From contig CABULH010000016.1 in the NCBI GenBank assembly GCA_902492455.1, positions 24,680 through 88,679 on the forward strand: 64,000 nucleotides of DNA, in the 5' to 3' direction. Of this stretch, positions 7,318-16,747 are shown in pieces; within the stretch, counting starts at the first letter, position 1, and each line of letters begins with the position of its first letter. A program made the position numbers and the translations under genes. The notes below the pieces were generated by a model. That model saw only the letters and a list, made by a program, of their open reading frames with translations, did not search any database and was not told the DNA's origin. This DNA comes from an uncultured Oscillospiraceae bacterium. GTDB lineage: Bacteria; Bacillota; Clostridia; Oscillospirales; Acutalibacteraceae.

Positions 7318-9183
7318 TTAAAATTCAGTTGGCGGTGCAGCTGAGCTGTATAGGCTCTTTCGTTTCTTACCTGCCGGTTTCTGCTCCTCCGGCGGCGGGG
7401 TAAAATCAGTCTGGGACGGTTGGACAAATGCCGGCGCCGGGCTGTAGTCCATGATGCTCGTGCGGACGATTTGCTTTGCCATCGGCAGTTTTTCGTAGTC
7501 CAGCTTGCGAAGCTTGAGCACATTGTGCCCGCGGATGACCACAAGGAGTTCATCGTTTGGTATCCGGAGCACCTCGTCCGGTGTGAGCAGCCGCCGCTTG
7601 CCCTGCCCCTCGGTATGACGGTATTGAGGGATAACCTGGGCGACGGCAATGGTCTTTTTGACGGTCATGGTCGAGTTTACTTCGATAGACATATCCCCGC
7701 TGCGCACGGAAAAGTAGTCCGCTGTAACGTCGTCCGTGCATCCGAGCATGAGCTGCAGATCCACATTGCCGATAATCTCGGCCCAGAGGTTGTTGGGGTA
7801 CCGGTTTTGCAGCTGCCCTAGGCTCTGCACCGCCAGCATCACATAAATGGCCCTGCTCCGGATGACTGAGAGCGTCCTGGCAAAATCTGAACCGTCTGCT
7901 GCGCCGCCCAGCTTTCCCACATTGTTGAACTCATCAAAGATGAGATTGACGGGCACTGCGCAGCGCATCTCCGGTGTGCTGTCCGCATACCGGGTGAGCT
8001 TGATGAACAGGAACGAGAAGAACAGGGATGATAAAAATGCCATCGTCGTGTCCTGGTCGCTCAGTATGACGAAATAGGCGCATTTGCGCCTGCCGGGAGC
8101 TGTTAGATCGATATCGCTGCGGCTGATGATATTGCGGACCGCCTCGTTCTGAAGAACCTGGAGCCGCGTGCCCAGACCGAGGACGATGCCGGAGCGGACG
8201 GTGTCGCTCGCCTGCGCAAACAGATTAAAGGGCGCACGGGCCGGATGGTCGAGTGGCAGCTTTTCAAAGAGGGCGGTCAGCTGCCGCTCGCTGTTACGGG
8301 TCAGCAGCTGGTAGACTGCGGCAAGGTTTTTCTCTGCGGGGCTACGGCTCCTGTCCTGGTCGATATATAGAACCAACGCCTTGAGCAGATTGGCCTCGCC
8401 GTTATCCCAGAAATGGTCGCCCTTGCCCTCGCTGGTGTTGGCGATGATGACGTTTACGAGCACCTGCGCCAGCAGGGTGTCGCCGTTCAGGTCAGACATG
8501 CAGTTCCACGAGTCGCCATGCGCCGGGTTCACGAGATTGAACACCTTCACCTCATACCCATTCCTGCGGAACATCTCGGCAGTGTCGCTGTAGAGTTCGC
8601 CCTTGGGGTCTGTGATCACTGCGGATTCCCCGCGTTTCAGTATAGTAAAGAGCGCCGGACGGATGACGCCTCTGGACTTCATGGTCCCGGACGCACCGAA
8701 TACAGCGATGTGCCGGTTGAGTCTGGTGTTTTGGGGTAAGCAGACGGCAGAACCATTCTTCTCTCCGAGAATGACGCCATCTGCCTGCTCGAACGATTTC
8801 ACCTCCAGAATCTCTCGCATTTCCTTATCGCTCATCCAGGCAGCGGTGCCATAGGTACCGTATTTGCTGCGGGTAAACCCGCGGGGATCGTAATCCTTAC
8901 TGCTGAAGCGGTCGTGCAGCTTTACATAGGCTGCGATACCCGCTCCGGCCAGTATCAGGAAGCCAAGCCCTTTGAGTCCGGATCTGCTGAAGGCGAAGCG
9001 AAAACACACAAGCGGATTCCAGTCTACCGAGGCGAGTGTTGCCTGACCCGTCATACCGCCGGCATTCAGCCATGCGTCATAGTTCTCCATCAGCTGGCCA
9101 AGCATTCCGCCCAGGTAAAAGAGCGCCGCCGAACCCAGTATGGCGGCGGCGATGATTCCTATTTTCCGGGTCTTATCATTCAA
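7318..9183 (-). CDS. virD4: VirD4/TraG-type conjugal coupling ATPase
   Basis: The type IV coupling protein links the relaxase-DNA complex to the secretion channel at the inner face of the membrane. A TTG start after GGAGGAG gives 621 residues; it overlaps the end of the preceding gene (TTGAATGA). Two membrane segments lie at about 8-28 and 70-87. Walker A is GASGTMKS (163-170) and Walker B is LIFDEFNN (about 413-420). The C-terminus carries PSQTDFTPPPEE, a peptide shared with the S1 protein and the lipoprotein. The TAA stop lies within the target site of the adjacent insertion sequence, but the protein is intact. Confidence 0.9.
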   Translation of the reverse strand: MNDKTRKIGIIAAAILGSAALFYLGGMLGQLMENYDAWLNAGGMTGQATLASVDWNPLVCFRFAFSRSGLKGLGFLILAGAGIAAYVKLHDRFSSKDYDPRGFTRSKYGTYGTAAWMSDKEMREILEVKSFEQADGVILGEKNGSAVCLPQNTRLNRHIAVFGASGTMKSRGVIRPALFTILKRGESAVITDPKGELYSDTAEMFRRNGYEVKVFNLVNPAHGDSWNCMSDLNGDTLLAQVLVNVIIANTSEGKGDHFWDNGEANLLKALVLYIDQDRSRSPAEKNLAAVYQLLTRNSERQLTALFEKLPLDHPARAPFNLFAQASDTVRSGIVLGLGTRLQVLQNEAVRNIISRSDIDLTAPGRRKCAYFVILSDQDTTMAFLSSLFFSFLFIKLTRYADSTPEMRCAVPVNLIFDEFNNVGKLGGAADGSDFARTLSVIRSRAIYVMLAVQSLGQLQNRYPNNLWAEIIGNVDLQLMLGCTDDVTADYFSVRSGDMSIEVNSTMTVKKTIAVAQVIPQYRHTEGQGKRRLLTPDEVLRIPNDELLVVIRGHNVLKLRKLDYEKLPMAKQIVRTSIMDYSPAPAFVQPSQTDFTPPPEEQKPAGKKRKSLYSSAAPPTEF

Positions 9184-10366
9184 GTAACTCCTCCGATCCG
9201 GCCCCAAGCTCCGCCTCCACCGAGTCCATGTCGATGGTCTTGAGCGTAACATGCGGGGCCAGATATTCCCGGAGGAGGGGCACCTGGTCCGGGAAGCAGA
9301 GCACCTCAAACCGTCCGGTCTGGGGATTGACTGCTTCGCGGAAGCGGATGAGCCTGGCAAGGTCGCCATCCAGATGCGAAAATATATAAACGCCGTCCAC
9401 ACAGGCGTCGTATTCCATGAAGCCCTTATTATATGACCTGCTGCCGGGCTCGAACAGCAGATCCATCAGCCTTTCATTCCAGTCTGGGAGAGTGAGCATT
9501 CTAAGTCGCCGCATTCCGTCGGCATTCATGGGGATGAAATGCACATGGCGGTAGATTCCGTCAAAGCGCAGCTCCAGCCGCCGGCTCTTCTCGGATTCCA
9601 GCAGCGTCTGCAGCGCCGTTTCCCCAGACTCACCAAACAAAACCGCCGAGTCCAGCTCCTGAAGACTGGCATTCATACGGGCGACCTCGATCAGATTGTG
9701 CAGCGCCTTAAACTCGCCCATCCCGTTCCATTTCATCGCTGCGCTGCGGGAGTTATACACAGCGTAGCAGCCGCCAGGATAAAACAGGGCGCCCACCATG
9801 CGTGCGAACATGGTTTTGTTCTGCTCTGCCAGACTGATTTTCTTAATGTCCCTCGCCAGGTAAAAGACGGGCGTGCCAGGCACTGTCCGGCGTATCTCCC
9901 TGTTTTGCAGTTTGGGCAGGGCATATGGGCAGGACTCGATTCCGGAGCCAGCGCACATAGCCATCGCCTCGGCGACACGCAGATTGCGATCCCGATGCGC
10001 CGCATCGCCGGGGAAGCGATGTCCCCAGAAAGACTCCATGTAATATCGGCAGGCGTCGGGATGGATCCATTCCAGTATGGGGAGAGCGCCCTTGTAGAAC
10101 CGAACGGATTTCGCAGAGCCCCTGCCACTCAACTGCAGCAGCTTTGTCGTGATGCGCTCGCCAGTTTCAGGGTTGCGAATCTCCTGAATGGATGTCAGCC
10201 TGTGAACAAGCGCCTTGATCACACGCTCATTGCCGAGCAGCTTCAGAGTGCAAACAGGGTATTCGCCGGTGATGGCAAGCGTAGTGACGAGCCGATGCGC
10301 CTGACTGCCGGGTCGCAGGGTGAGCATTTTTTCAAACCCAAGCATGCGGGCATTTTCCGACATCAT
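9176..10366 (-). CDS. Conserved conjugative-element protein, winged-helix-like N-terminus
   Basis: The product has 396 residues, is soluble and has no signal peptide. Residues 20-110 look like a winged-helix region (AHRLVTTLAITGEYPVCTLKLLGNERVIKALVHRLTSI), reminiscent of replication-relaxation proteins of mobile elements. The rest has no motif I recognise. It is co-transcribed with virD4, whose TTG start overlaps its stop. A role in element replication or control is possible from context only. Two adjacent ATG codons (10366 and 10363) can serve as start. Confidence 0.65.
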   Translation of the reverse strand: MMSENARMLGFEKMLTLRPGSQAHRLVTTLAITGEYPVCTLKLLGNERVIKALVHRLTSIQEIRNPETGERITTKLLQLSGRGSAKSVRFYKGALPILEWIHPDACRYYMESFWGHRFPGDAAHRDRNLRVAEAMAMCAGSGIESCPYALPKLQNREIRRTVPGTPVFYLARDIKKISLAEQNKTMFARMVGALFYPGGCYAVYNSRSAAMKWNGMGEFKALHNLIEVARMNASLQELDSAVLFGESGETALQTLLESEKSRRLELRFDGIYRHVHFIPMNADGMRRLRMLTLPDWNERLMDLLFEPGSRSYNKGFMEYDACVDGVYIFSHLDGDLARLIRFREAVNPQTGRFEVLCFPDQVPLLREYLAPHVTLKTIDMDSVEAELGAGSEELLE

Positions 10367-10482
10367 GACTGCTCTCGATGTCGGAATTTCCCCACAGAAA
10401 AGCCCTCGGAAACGCCCGTATTTCCGGCGTTTTGGAGGGTTTCAAACAGCTGTATTCTTGAGAGCCGCATTTCAGGCCGTTT

Positions 10483-11187
10483 TTACATACCTTTTTTGCC
10501 CCTTCCCGGGTCGTTTTCATATAGCATCACCCCCTCGTCCGGGATCACCTTTTCGGTAATCAGCCAGTTCGGAAAGTCGCACGTCGGAACTACATAGACC
10601 TCAGTGCGCTCCTCGCTGCCGGCTGCGCTGCAGTAATAATGGCGGCACAGAGAGGGTGCGTCATCGTCCATCACATACAGGGCGATGATATCCGACACCA
10701 TATTGATCTCAATGTTGTCATGGTCCCTCCGCTGCCGTTCCGGGCGTCTTTGATCATAGACATGCCGGTAGATCAGCACGCAGTCGGAATACCGCACCGG
10801 CGGTTTATCTGCGAAGAACTCCCGTATAGCCGGATAGAGGAAGGAGCGGATATAATTCGCCGAGCCTGCTTCCTTCTTGGGAAGCAAAAGCGGGATCCGC
10901 ACACAAAACCAGCCTTCCATGGTAAACCCGATCTCCACAGAGATGTGCTGCCGGATCAGGTTTTCCACATCCTGCGCCGCCAGGGGATTACCGGTGTAGG
11001 CCGGCAGTGCCCGAGCCAAAAGGGTTATGCGCTCGCTGACGTCCGCCAGACGAAGCGCCACCTCATAGGCGAGTTCCATATTGCCGATCTCAAACATATA
11101 GCGTGTGTTTTTCGCCGCCATGTCCAGCTTTCGAAGTTGATTTTCAAACTTAGCCAGCGTCCGGGCAAAGGATTCGTTCGTTTCCAT
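10483..11187 (-). CDS. Conserved conjugative-element protein (DUF6100-like)
   Basis: A start at METNESFARTL, preceded by GGAGG, gives 234 residues. The N-terminal third is helical (LAKFENQLRKLDMAAKNTRYMFEIGNMELAYEVALRLADVSERI). The rest is a mixed domain with EIGFTMEGWFCVRIPLLLPKKE and SNYIRSFLYPAIREFF-like segments seen in a Firmicutes element family I associate with DUF6100 (from memory, not searched). The gene overlaps the upstream gene by 38 bases, so the two are probably translationally coupled. Function unknown. Confidence 0.65.
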   Translation of the reverse strand: METNESFARTLAKFENQLRKLDMAAKNTRYMFEIGNMELAYEVALRLADVSERITLLARALPAYTGNPLAAQDVENLIRQHISVEIGFTMEGWFCVRIPLLLPKKEAGSANYIRSFLYPAIREFFADKPPVRYSDCVLIYRHVYDQRRPERQRRDHDNIEINMVSDIIALYVMDDDAPSLCRHYYCSAAGSEERTEVYVVPTCDFPNWLITEKVIPDEGVMLYENDPGRGKKGM

Positions 11188-11716
11188 TGGCTGCAACCTC
11201 CTCCGCATAGAATGTAATGTCCGGCTCCTCCTGCCCGGAGAAGTTGACGGTAGCAAACAAGCATGGCGCCTGCGGCAAAATGAGCTGCGGCGCCATGTTG
11301 ATGTTGGGCAAGACGATGATGTATTTCATGTCCTCGTCCTGGGGCTGCAACAGCTTGGTCAGGTGCTGTTCGCCGTCATAGAGGACAACAATTTCGTAGC
11401 CTGTATTCCCCTTCAAAAAGAAGAGCTGTGACGGGTACACCGCCGGGTAGTGAGCCATGGGGTCCACATAGTCGATAAAGCGCAGCAGCACCCACACCGC
11501 AAGGATAATGCGCTGGTCGGGCTTGCACATGTCGTCCAGCCCCAGGTAATATCCGCCGCCCACATCGGAGATCCGCAGATCCCGTTTGAGGTTGCGGATG
11601 ATCTTTTCCGCTGTCTGGGGCGATTTATCCCGAAGCAGGCGGATGACCTGTGCTTTGGGAAGTGCACCGTATTGGGAGAGCCATTTGACCACATGCCTTT
11701 CATCATCAAGCAGCAT
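11150..11716 (-). CDS. Conserved conjugative-element protein (DUF5697-like)
   Basis: The product has 188 residues after an AGGAGGTGAAATCGAA ribosome site. The N-terminal 60 residues form a winged helix (ERHVVKWLSQYGALPKAQVIRLL, then a recognition-like helix SPQTAEKIIRNLKRD), followed by a domain with repeated hydrophobic strands (YEIVVLYDGEQHLTKLL, MKYIIVLPNINMA). It follows virB4 closely and overlaps the next gene. Similar small proteins accompany virB4 in many Firmicutes elements, but the biochemical role is unknown. DNA or partner-protein binding is inferred. Confidence 0.65.
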   Translation of the reverse strand: MLLDDERHVVKWLSQYGALPKAQVIRLLRDKSPQTAEKIIRNLKRDLRISDVGGGYYLGLDDMCKPDQRIILAVWVLLRFIDYVDPMAHYPAVYPSQLFFLKGNTGYEIVVLYDGEQHLTKLLQPQDEDMKYIIVLPNINMAPQLILPQAPCLFATVNFSGQEEPDITFYAEEVAANGNERILCPDAG

Positions 11717-11763
11717 TTCGATTTCACCTCCTGATTGTGCGTATTTTGATGGGAATACGCATT

Positions 11764-14283
11764 TTAAGCACTATGCGTTTTCTCTTTCTGCCGTTCACGG
11801 AGGATGGCCTCCAGCTCGGCCCGGTCTGTGGTTATCATTTCCGTCTCTGTCTTGGACGCCTTTACCACCACCGGCACTTTGTTGTTATTGGAGCTGATGA
11901 GCGCCTCGCCGCGTTCAAATTGGGTAATGGCGCGAATCTCCGTGCGGGTGAGCTTGAGCGTTTCCTGCACGTACTGCGCCTCATCCGGCTCCAGATTGAG
12001 AATGATCTTGTTTTTACTGTTGTTGATAATGGCGCGCCCATACTTCCCGTCTTCGAGGCCAAAGAAATCGGAGAGATCCTGACTCGCACAAATGGCTGAC
12101 GCTCCGAAGCCCCTGCAGACCTTAAAAACCTCCAAACAAAATTCAGCGGCCATCCGGTTCGAGCTGGCCCCGATCAGCTGCCAAATTTCATCGATGTAGA
12201 TGGCCTTGCGCTTGGTGCGGTCAGACTTCACCTGGTCCCAAACATAATCAAGCGCAATGAACATACCAACGGGAAGGAGCTTGCCCTTTAGCTCGGACAG
12301 GTCGAGGACGATATACTTGTTGCTCAAGTCCACATTGGTCTGCTGATTGAAACTCTGGGCGGAGCCGGTAACAAAGCGGCTGATGATGGCCGCCAGCCTT
12401 TGCGTCATAGGGTTTTCCAGCAGATGCTTGTGCAGATCGCCCAGGATGGGCATCCGCTTCATCTTCGGCGGAGTGGCCGTAATGTCCTCATAAATGGAAA
12501 TGTTGTCGTGGGTGATGCCGAACTCCGCATAGGTCTTGATGAGGGCTTCATCCAGCATCTGCTCCTCCTCGTTGGACATGTCCGGTATGAGCAGACCGAA
12601 GAAGGTCATGAGCTGCTGGATCTTCCTTGCGAGCATGGAGTCCAGCTCACTGTAGTCAATCTCATCGATCAGCTCCATCTCCGGCGAGATCGTGTGCCGG
12701 ATCTCCATCACGTTGATGCAGTGCGGCGAGCCCGGTGCGATTTTGATAAACTCGCCGCCAACCTTATTGCAGGCGCGGCGGAACTCATGTCCCTTGATGG
12801 GAGCCAGGATATAGCACTGGATGCCGCGCATCCGCATCCTGAGGGCGAGAAGTTGCATCGTAAACGTCTTTCCTGCGCCCGAAGTGCCGAGCAGATTCAG
12901 GTTCGCATTCTTGTGCATCTTGGTGTTGAACAGATCCACGATGCACAGCGAGTTGTTGTGCCGGTTGACGCCCAGCAGCACGCCGGTGTCGTCCGACATC
13001 TCGAAGCTGGTAAAAATATAAGTGGAGGCGGCGCCGCTGGTGAGCACATTGCGCTGCGCCTTCTTCTCCAGCTTCGGGGAAATCTTCAAAAAGGGCATCA
13101 CCGATTGCAATGCCGCCTCCTGCTGGAAATTGCATTCGCTGGTGTACATGTCCATGCTCTTGAGCATATCCACCATCTGCTGCTTGCGCCACAGAAGCTC
13201 CTCATAGGTTTTCGCCGAGACCGTGATAAACACGCTCATGTAAAAGAGATCTTCGTTATAGTTGGCAATCCCGCTTTTGATGAAATATCCCGCCTGGATG
13301 GAATTCGCCAACTCCTCATAGTCGGTGCTGGTGTCCTGCATCCCCTTGAGCTTGGTGCGGTTGAGACGGATTCGCTGCGCCACCTTATCAATGGTCTTGC
13401 TGCGGTTCTCCCGCCTCAGATGCACATCCACATCAATACCGTCCCCGGCGTTGATGAGCGAGGACATCCAGCCTGCCCGGACCCGGTTGGGATACCCGTT
13501 TGCTTTGATGTAAAGAAACGAGTAGTACAGCCCGTCCATGATGATGTAGTTGTAATGGCTCAGATCAATGCCGCGGGGCGCCAGAAAATGCGCCATGCGG
13601 ATATGCGGGACGGGGTCGAGGCCGATAACCTTCTTTTTAGCCGCCATGGTATCGACTACCACGCGGTTGACCCGGGCGGAAAAGGGCTCGTCTACACAGG
13701 AGCGCCGATTGAAGAACATATACAGCATCTCCGCCGTGGCCTCGTCCGGGTCCTTGGGTTGGATAATGCTGTTGCCGCACTGGGCGAAATAGGCCCGTGC
13801 ATTCTGTTCGGCTGACTGCAGCATGCCGTAGATCTTTGCGTAGTCGTCACTCTCGTTGCGGCCGATCGCCTCATACTGAAAAATCAAAAAGAAGCGCCTT
13901 GTGAGCGCCTCTCGATTGCCTACGTCTTTGATCAGCTTGATATAATCCTCGCCAAGCTCCTTGCACTGAGGATTGTCTTCTGCATCCAGCTCCTCCCGGA
14001 TCATGGCGATATGCTTATCTGAGTCCGCCTTCCGGGTGATGGATTTGAATTGCAGGCGCGTGGGTGAGATCTTCAACCAACTGGCAAAGCTGCTGATGAT
14101 ATTAAACTGCTCCTCATCGGAGCGCAGCGTGAAATTGATCGGTTCGATCTCCAGTATCTTAATATAGCGCCCGTCCGTCGTTTCAATGATGCCGTTCTTC
14201 AGATCCCTGATTGGCAGAAAGTCCTGAACGAACTCAAGCTTTTCGCTTTTGGCGCTTTTTCTTTTTGATTTGGCTTTGGTCAT
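11764..14283 (-). CDS. virB4: VirB4/TraE-type conjugation ATPase
   Basis: The product has 839 residues, the usual size of VirB4 in Gram-positive elements. It powers assembly of, or transport through, the type IV secretion channel at the cytoplasmic membrane. Walker A GTSGAGKT is at 466-473 and Walker B AIYIDEIWQL is near 690. The N-terminal half is the VirB4 N-domain (starting near EFVQDFLPIRDLKNGIIETTDGRYIKI). The C-terminal motif ASQDLSDFF is typical. Its start overlaps the end of the PrgI-like gene by 50 bases, indicating one operon. Confidence 0.93.
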   Translation of the reverse strand: MTKAKSKRKSAKSEKLEFVQDFLPIRDLKNGIIETTDGRYIKILEIEPINFTLRSDEEQFNIISSFASWLKISPTRLQFKSITRKADSDKHIAMIREELDAEDNPQCKELGEDYIKLIKDVGNREALTRRFFLIFQYEAIGRNESDDYAKIYGMLQSAEQNARAYFAQCGNSIIQPKDPDEATAEMLYMFFNRRSCVDEPFSARVNRVVVDTMAAKKKVIGLDPVPHIRMAHFLAPRGIDLSHYNYIIMDGLYYSFLYIKANGYPNRVRAGWMSSLINAGDGIDVDVHLRRENRSKTIDKVAQRIRLNRTKLKGMQDTSTDYEELANSIQAGYFIKSGIANYNEDLFYMSVFITVSAKTYEELLWRKQQMVDMLKSMDMYTSECNFQQEAALQSVMPFLKISPKLEKKAQRNVLTSGAASTYIFTSFEMSDDTGVLLGVNRHNNSLCIVDLFNTKMHKNANLNLLGTSGAGKTFTMQLLALRMRMRGIQCYILAPIKGHEFRRACNKVGGEFIKIAPGSPHCINVMEIRHTISPEMELIDEIDYSELDSMLARKIQQLMTFFGLLIPDMSNEEEQMLDEALIKTYAEFGITHDNISIYEDITATPPKMKRMPILGDLHKHLLENPMTQRLAAIISRFVTGSAQSFNQQTNVDLSNKYIVLDLSELKGKLLPVGMFIALDYVWDQVKSDRTKRKAIYIDEIWQLIGASSNRMAAEFCLEVFKVCRGFGASAICASQDLSDFFGLEDGKYGRAIINNSKNKIILNLEPDEAQYVQETLKLTRTEIRAITQFERGEALISSNNNKVPVVVKASKTETEMITTDRAELEAILRERQKEKTHSA

Positions 14284-14602
14284 AGCGATATCCTATCCTC
14301 CTGAAATGCAGTTTTCTCCGGTGCGTCCAAAAGCGGATGATATGCCCGATATATTGAAACAGCGAGCCTCCATCCACGCCCATCACCGAGATAACCGCCA
14401 GCGGCAGCAGCGTCAGCGTCATGACCACGATGCGGATCGTGCCGGGCATGGGAATCACAAAAAGCTCCGGGTATCCCACCGCAGCGACAAGCAGCACCGT
14501 TTCTATGGCGTTGCGCGTCTCAATCATCCCGCCCAATAGCTTGCCGCTGTCGGTATAGTTTGCGGGGATGGCGTAAACATTGCTGTACTCTTTCTCGTCC
14601 AT
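14234..14602 (-). CDS. PrgI/TcpE-like membrane protein of the secretion channel
   Basis: The product has 122 residues. The sequence YAIPANYTDSGKLLGGMIETRNAIE is typical of PrgI-family proteins. Two hydrophobic segments (about 33-52 and 58-78) follow, then a basic tail (IKKKKRQKRK). Such proteins act like VirB3 and sit beside VirB4 in the channel. The position directly before virB4, with overlapping frames, agrees with this. It starts 4 bases after the stop codon of the hydrolase gene. Confidence 0.82.
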   Translation of the reverse strand: MDEKEYSNVYAIPANYTDSGKLLGGMIETRNAIETVLLVAAVGYPELFVIPMPGTIRIVVMTLTLLPLAVISVMGVDGGSLFQYIGHIIRFWTHRRKLHFRRIGYRYDQSQIKKKKRQKRKA

Positions 14603-14606
14603 AAAA

Positions 14607-16634
14607 TCACCTGCCTAACCTGTAAATCGTGGCTGTCGTCGTATAACGGCCTAGACGCAGCGCCTCCTGGTGATCCGGCACAAAGATGTCAACCCGGTGA
14701 ATATCGTTCTCGATTCCCGAGCCGCCGCGGTCCTCCACGGTATACATCGTGCCATTTATCATGATCTGCGTGCCGAATGGGTAGTGGCTGGACATGGCAA
14801 CCATTCCTCTGGCGGCTGTCTTGCCGCTGGCGGTGATGCCATCCGCATTGCTGCCGCAGCAGATTGAACAGGCGCAGTAATGAGTGACTTCAACTTTCAA
14901 TGTAGAGAGCGGCGTGCGGGTGGTTGACTCTGGCACTGCGGCGTCAAAATCCACATTGGCGGGCCGGCGGTACTGCGTCACATAGTCCGGGGAGTTGAGC
15001 ACCACGCCGCTGCCGCTGGAGCAATGTACCCACATCTGCTCGCCGTTGTCACCCACGCCTGCGTAAATCAGGACGTGGTTCACCGGAACGGTGCCCGGCG
15101 CCGCCATAAAGCCGAGATCGCCGGGAAGAAGCTCGTCCTCCGTGATGGCATAGGTGTTGTCCCACTGATTCCACGTCCCGGCATAGAGGCTCACGCCGAG
15201 CGCCGTCTTATAGACCCAGTCGGTAAACCCGGAGCAATCCAGCCCATAAGGACGGATCGTGCCGGTGGAGTTGGAGCCGGTGGAGGTGACGAGCTTGGGC
15301 GTATTCCATTCGTCATTCCAGCCTGCCGCAGATTTACCGCCCCAGAAGTAGGGAACCTTGCCTACCAGAGACAAAGCGGTGGTAAGGATATGCTTTCTTG
15401 TAGCGTTACAGTTCTGGCGATTGACGAAGGCGATCAGCTCGGCATCGGTCAGCGGAACCATTTGCCCGCTGCCCAAAGTGCCGTAGAGCGTCATCTTGAG
15501 AGAGTTGGCCATGTTCTGGATGGCCACGCTGTAGGTCACATTGAACTGGTCATAGGTAGCGTCCGGGTCGATGCCAAAGGCGTCGATGATGACCGATGAA
15601 TCAAAGGGATGTATGGTGCATTCCACGTATTTCACGATCTCGGTTTCCGGAGCAACCGTCTCTGTGCCTGCTTGCGCATAGTAGGTCTCGCTGCGGGTGC
15701 CGGTGATCGACCCGCCGCTGTAGATGGGAATGGATACTGTGACGGGCGTATAGGCAGTTTTCGTCACCGCTTCCGTGGTGGTCTCAGCGCCGTCCGGCTC
15801 ATAGTAGGTCCTTCTCGCTGTGGTATAGCGATATTGCGGCACACCGTTGATCGTGCCCGTCTGCGCCTGTGAGGTCACGACTGTGACTGTCACCGCCCGG
15901 TAGGTCGAATAGGTCAGCGGAACGGTCTGCTCCACCTCTTTTTCCTCATATGTAACGGGAAACATGCGGCCAGCCACATTACTGAGCTTTGCGAGCATGT
16001 CTTCCTTGCTGGTGCCCTGCTGCTGCAGGGAAGCGGAGTAGGCGGCCAGGATATAACTGACGTCGTATCCCGCAGAGCTCTGCGCATAGTTGATCAGCGC
16101 CTCCATGCTCATATCGTAGTCGTATCCGCCGTCGGCAATGATTTGCTCGACTTTTTCAAGAGACAGCGTGTAACCACCGTCAACAGCGGCGGAGACGTCC
16201 GCCGCAAGGTCGTTATAGGAATCCATCAGCGTTGTCGGGTTCTCCATATCTACCATCGTCCCATCTAATCCGAATACGCTGTTGAGAATAATGGATGGCA
16301 AGGATACAATCAGCATGATGATAATCAGGAAAAAGAGGCAGATGCAGATCAAAATCTTGTATAGCGTATGACGGAGCGCCCAGGCAGCGGAAAGAATTGC
16401 GCCCCAGGGACCGCCCGCAGCAGTACCGGCGGCGACCTCAGCAACAGCCTTTCCGCCCTCGACGCCGGCTTGGACAGTTGCGGCTGCGGCGTTTGCCGTT
16501 GCCTCAGCGCCGGCTGCCGCCGCCTGCTTGGCCGTCTCCTTGCCAGCCTGTTTGGCGGCGTTCGCCATCTGTTTTGCGCCCTCAGCATAGTTGTCGGCGC
16601 CGTCGCCCATCTGCCTTTTGTCGGGCTCTGCCAT
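14607..16634 (-). CDS. Membrane-anchored NlpC/P60 peptidoglycan hydrolase with 3D domain (VirB1-like)
   Basis: The product has 675 residues. The N-terminal 85 residues are an Ala/Gly-rich cytoplasmic segment, then a strong membrane span (about 92-112). The central ectodomain includes repetitive Thr/Val strands. An NlpC/P60 cysteine-peptidase domain follows, with catalytic Cys in YGLDCSGFTDWVY, His in NHVLIYAGV and a further His in WVHCSSG. A C-terminal 3D domain (VEVTHYCACSICCG to DRGGSGIENDIHRVDIFVPDHQEAL) has the three conserved Asp residues. It probably opens the cell wall for the transfer channel, like Orf14 of Tn916. Confidence 0.9.
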   Translation of the reverse strand: MAEPDKRQMGDGADNYAEGAKQMANAAKQAGKETAKQAAAAGAEATANAAAATVQAGVEGGKAVAEVAAGTAAGGPWGAILSAAWALRHTLYKILICICLFFLIIIMLIVSLPSIILNSVFGLDGTMVDMENPTTLMDSYNDLAADVSAAVDGGYTLSLEKVEQIIADGGYDYDMSMEALINYAQSSAGYDVSYILAAYSASLQQQGTSKEDMLAKLSNVAGRMFPVTYEEKEVEQTVPLTYSTYRAVTVTVVTSQAQTGTINGVPQYRYTTARRTYYEPDGAETTTEAVTKTAYTPVTVSIPIYSGGSITGTRSETYYAQAGTETVAPETEIVKYVECTIHPFDSSVIIDAFGIDPDATYDQFNVTYSVAIQNMANSLKMTLYGTLGSGQMVPLTDAELIAFVNRQNCNATRKHILTTALSLVGKVPYFWGGKSAAGWNDEWNTPKLVTSTGSNSTGTIRPYGLDCSGFTDWVYKTALGVSLYAGTWNQWDNTYAITEDELLPGDLGFMAAPGTVPVNHVLIYAGVGDNGEQMWVHCSSGSGVVLNSPDYVTQYRRPANVDFDAAVPESTTRTPLSTLKVEVTHYCACSICCGSNADGITASGKTAARGMVAMSSHYPFGTQIMINGTMYTVEDRGGSGIENDIHRVDIFVPDHQEALRLGRYTTTATIYRLGR

Positions 16635-16747
16635 TTCTTCACCTCCAGTATGTCAAGCCGCAGAAAGCGGCTATATTTCTGAATAATTCGCACACAGCAG
16701 ACGGCCGGAGAGACAGTTTCCATCCGGCCATCGCAGTGTGCATGAGA

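Larger units (their letters stand above)
5506..7321. mobile_element. Insertion sequence with TTAA target duplication
   Basis: Inner ends at 5510-5526 and 7301-7317 are inverted repeats matching in 16 of 17 bases, and each is flanked by TTAA (5506-5509 and 7318-7321). Removing the segment plus one TTAA restores a continuous sequence in which the virD4 TAA stop is followed at once by TTGACAGGAGG and the ATG of the S1 gene. That reconstruction supports the boundaries and a 4-bp target duplication. One transposase gene on the plus strand fills the element, opposite to the host genes. Confidence 0.85.

Noticed and set aside
12400..13815. 471-codon plus-strand frame
   Set aside because: Antisense shadow of virB4, with His/Leu/Gln-biased composition and no ribosome site.
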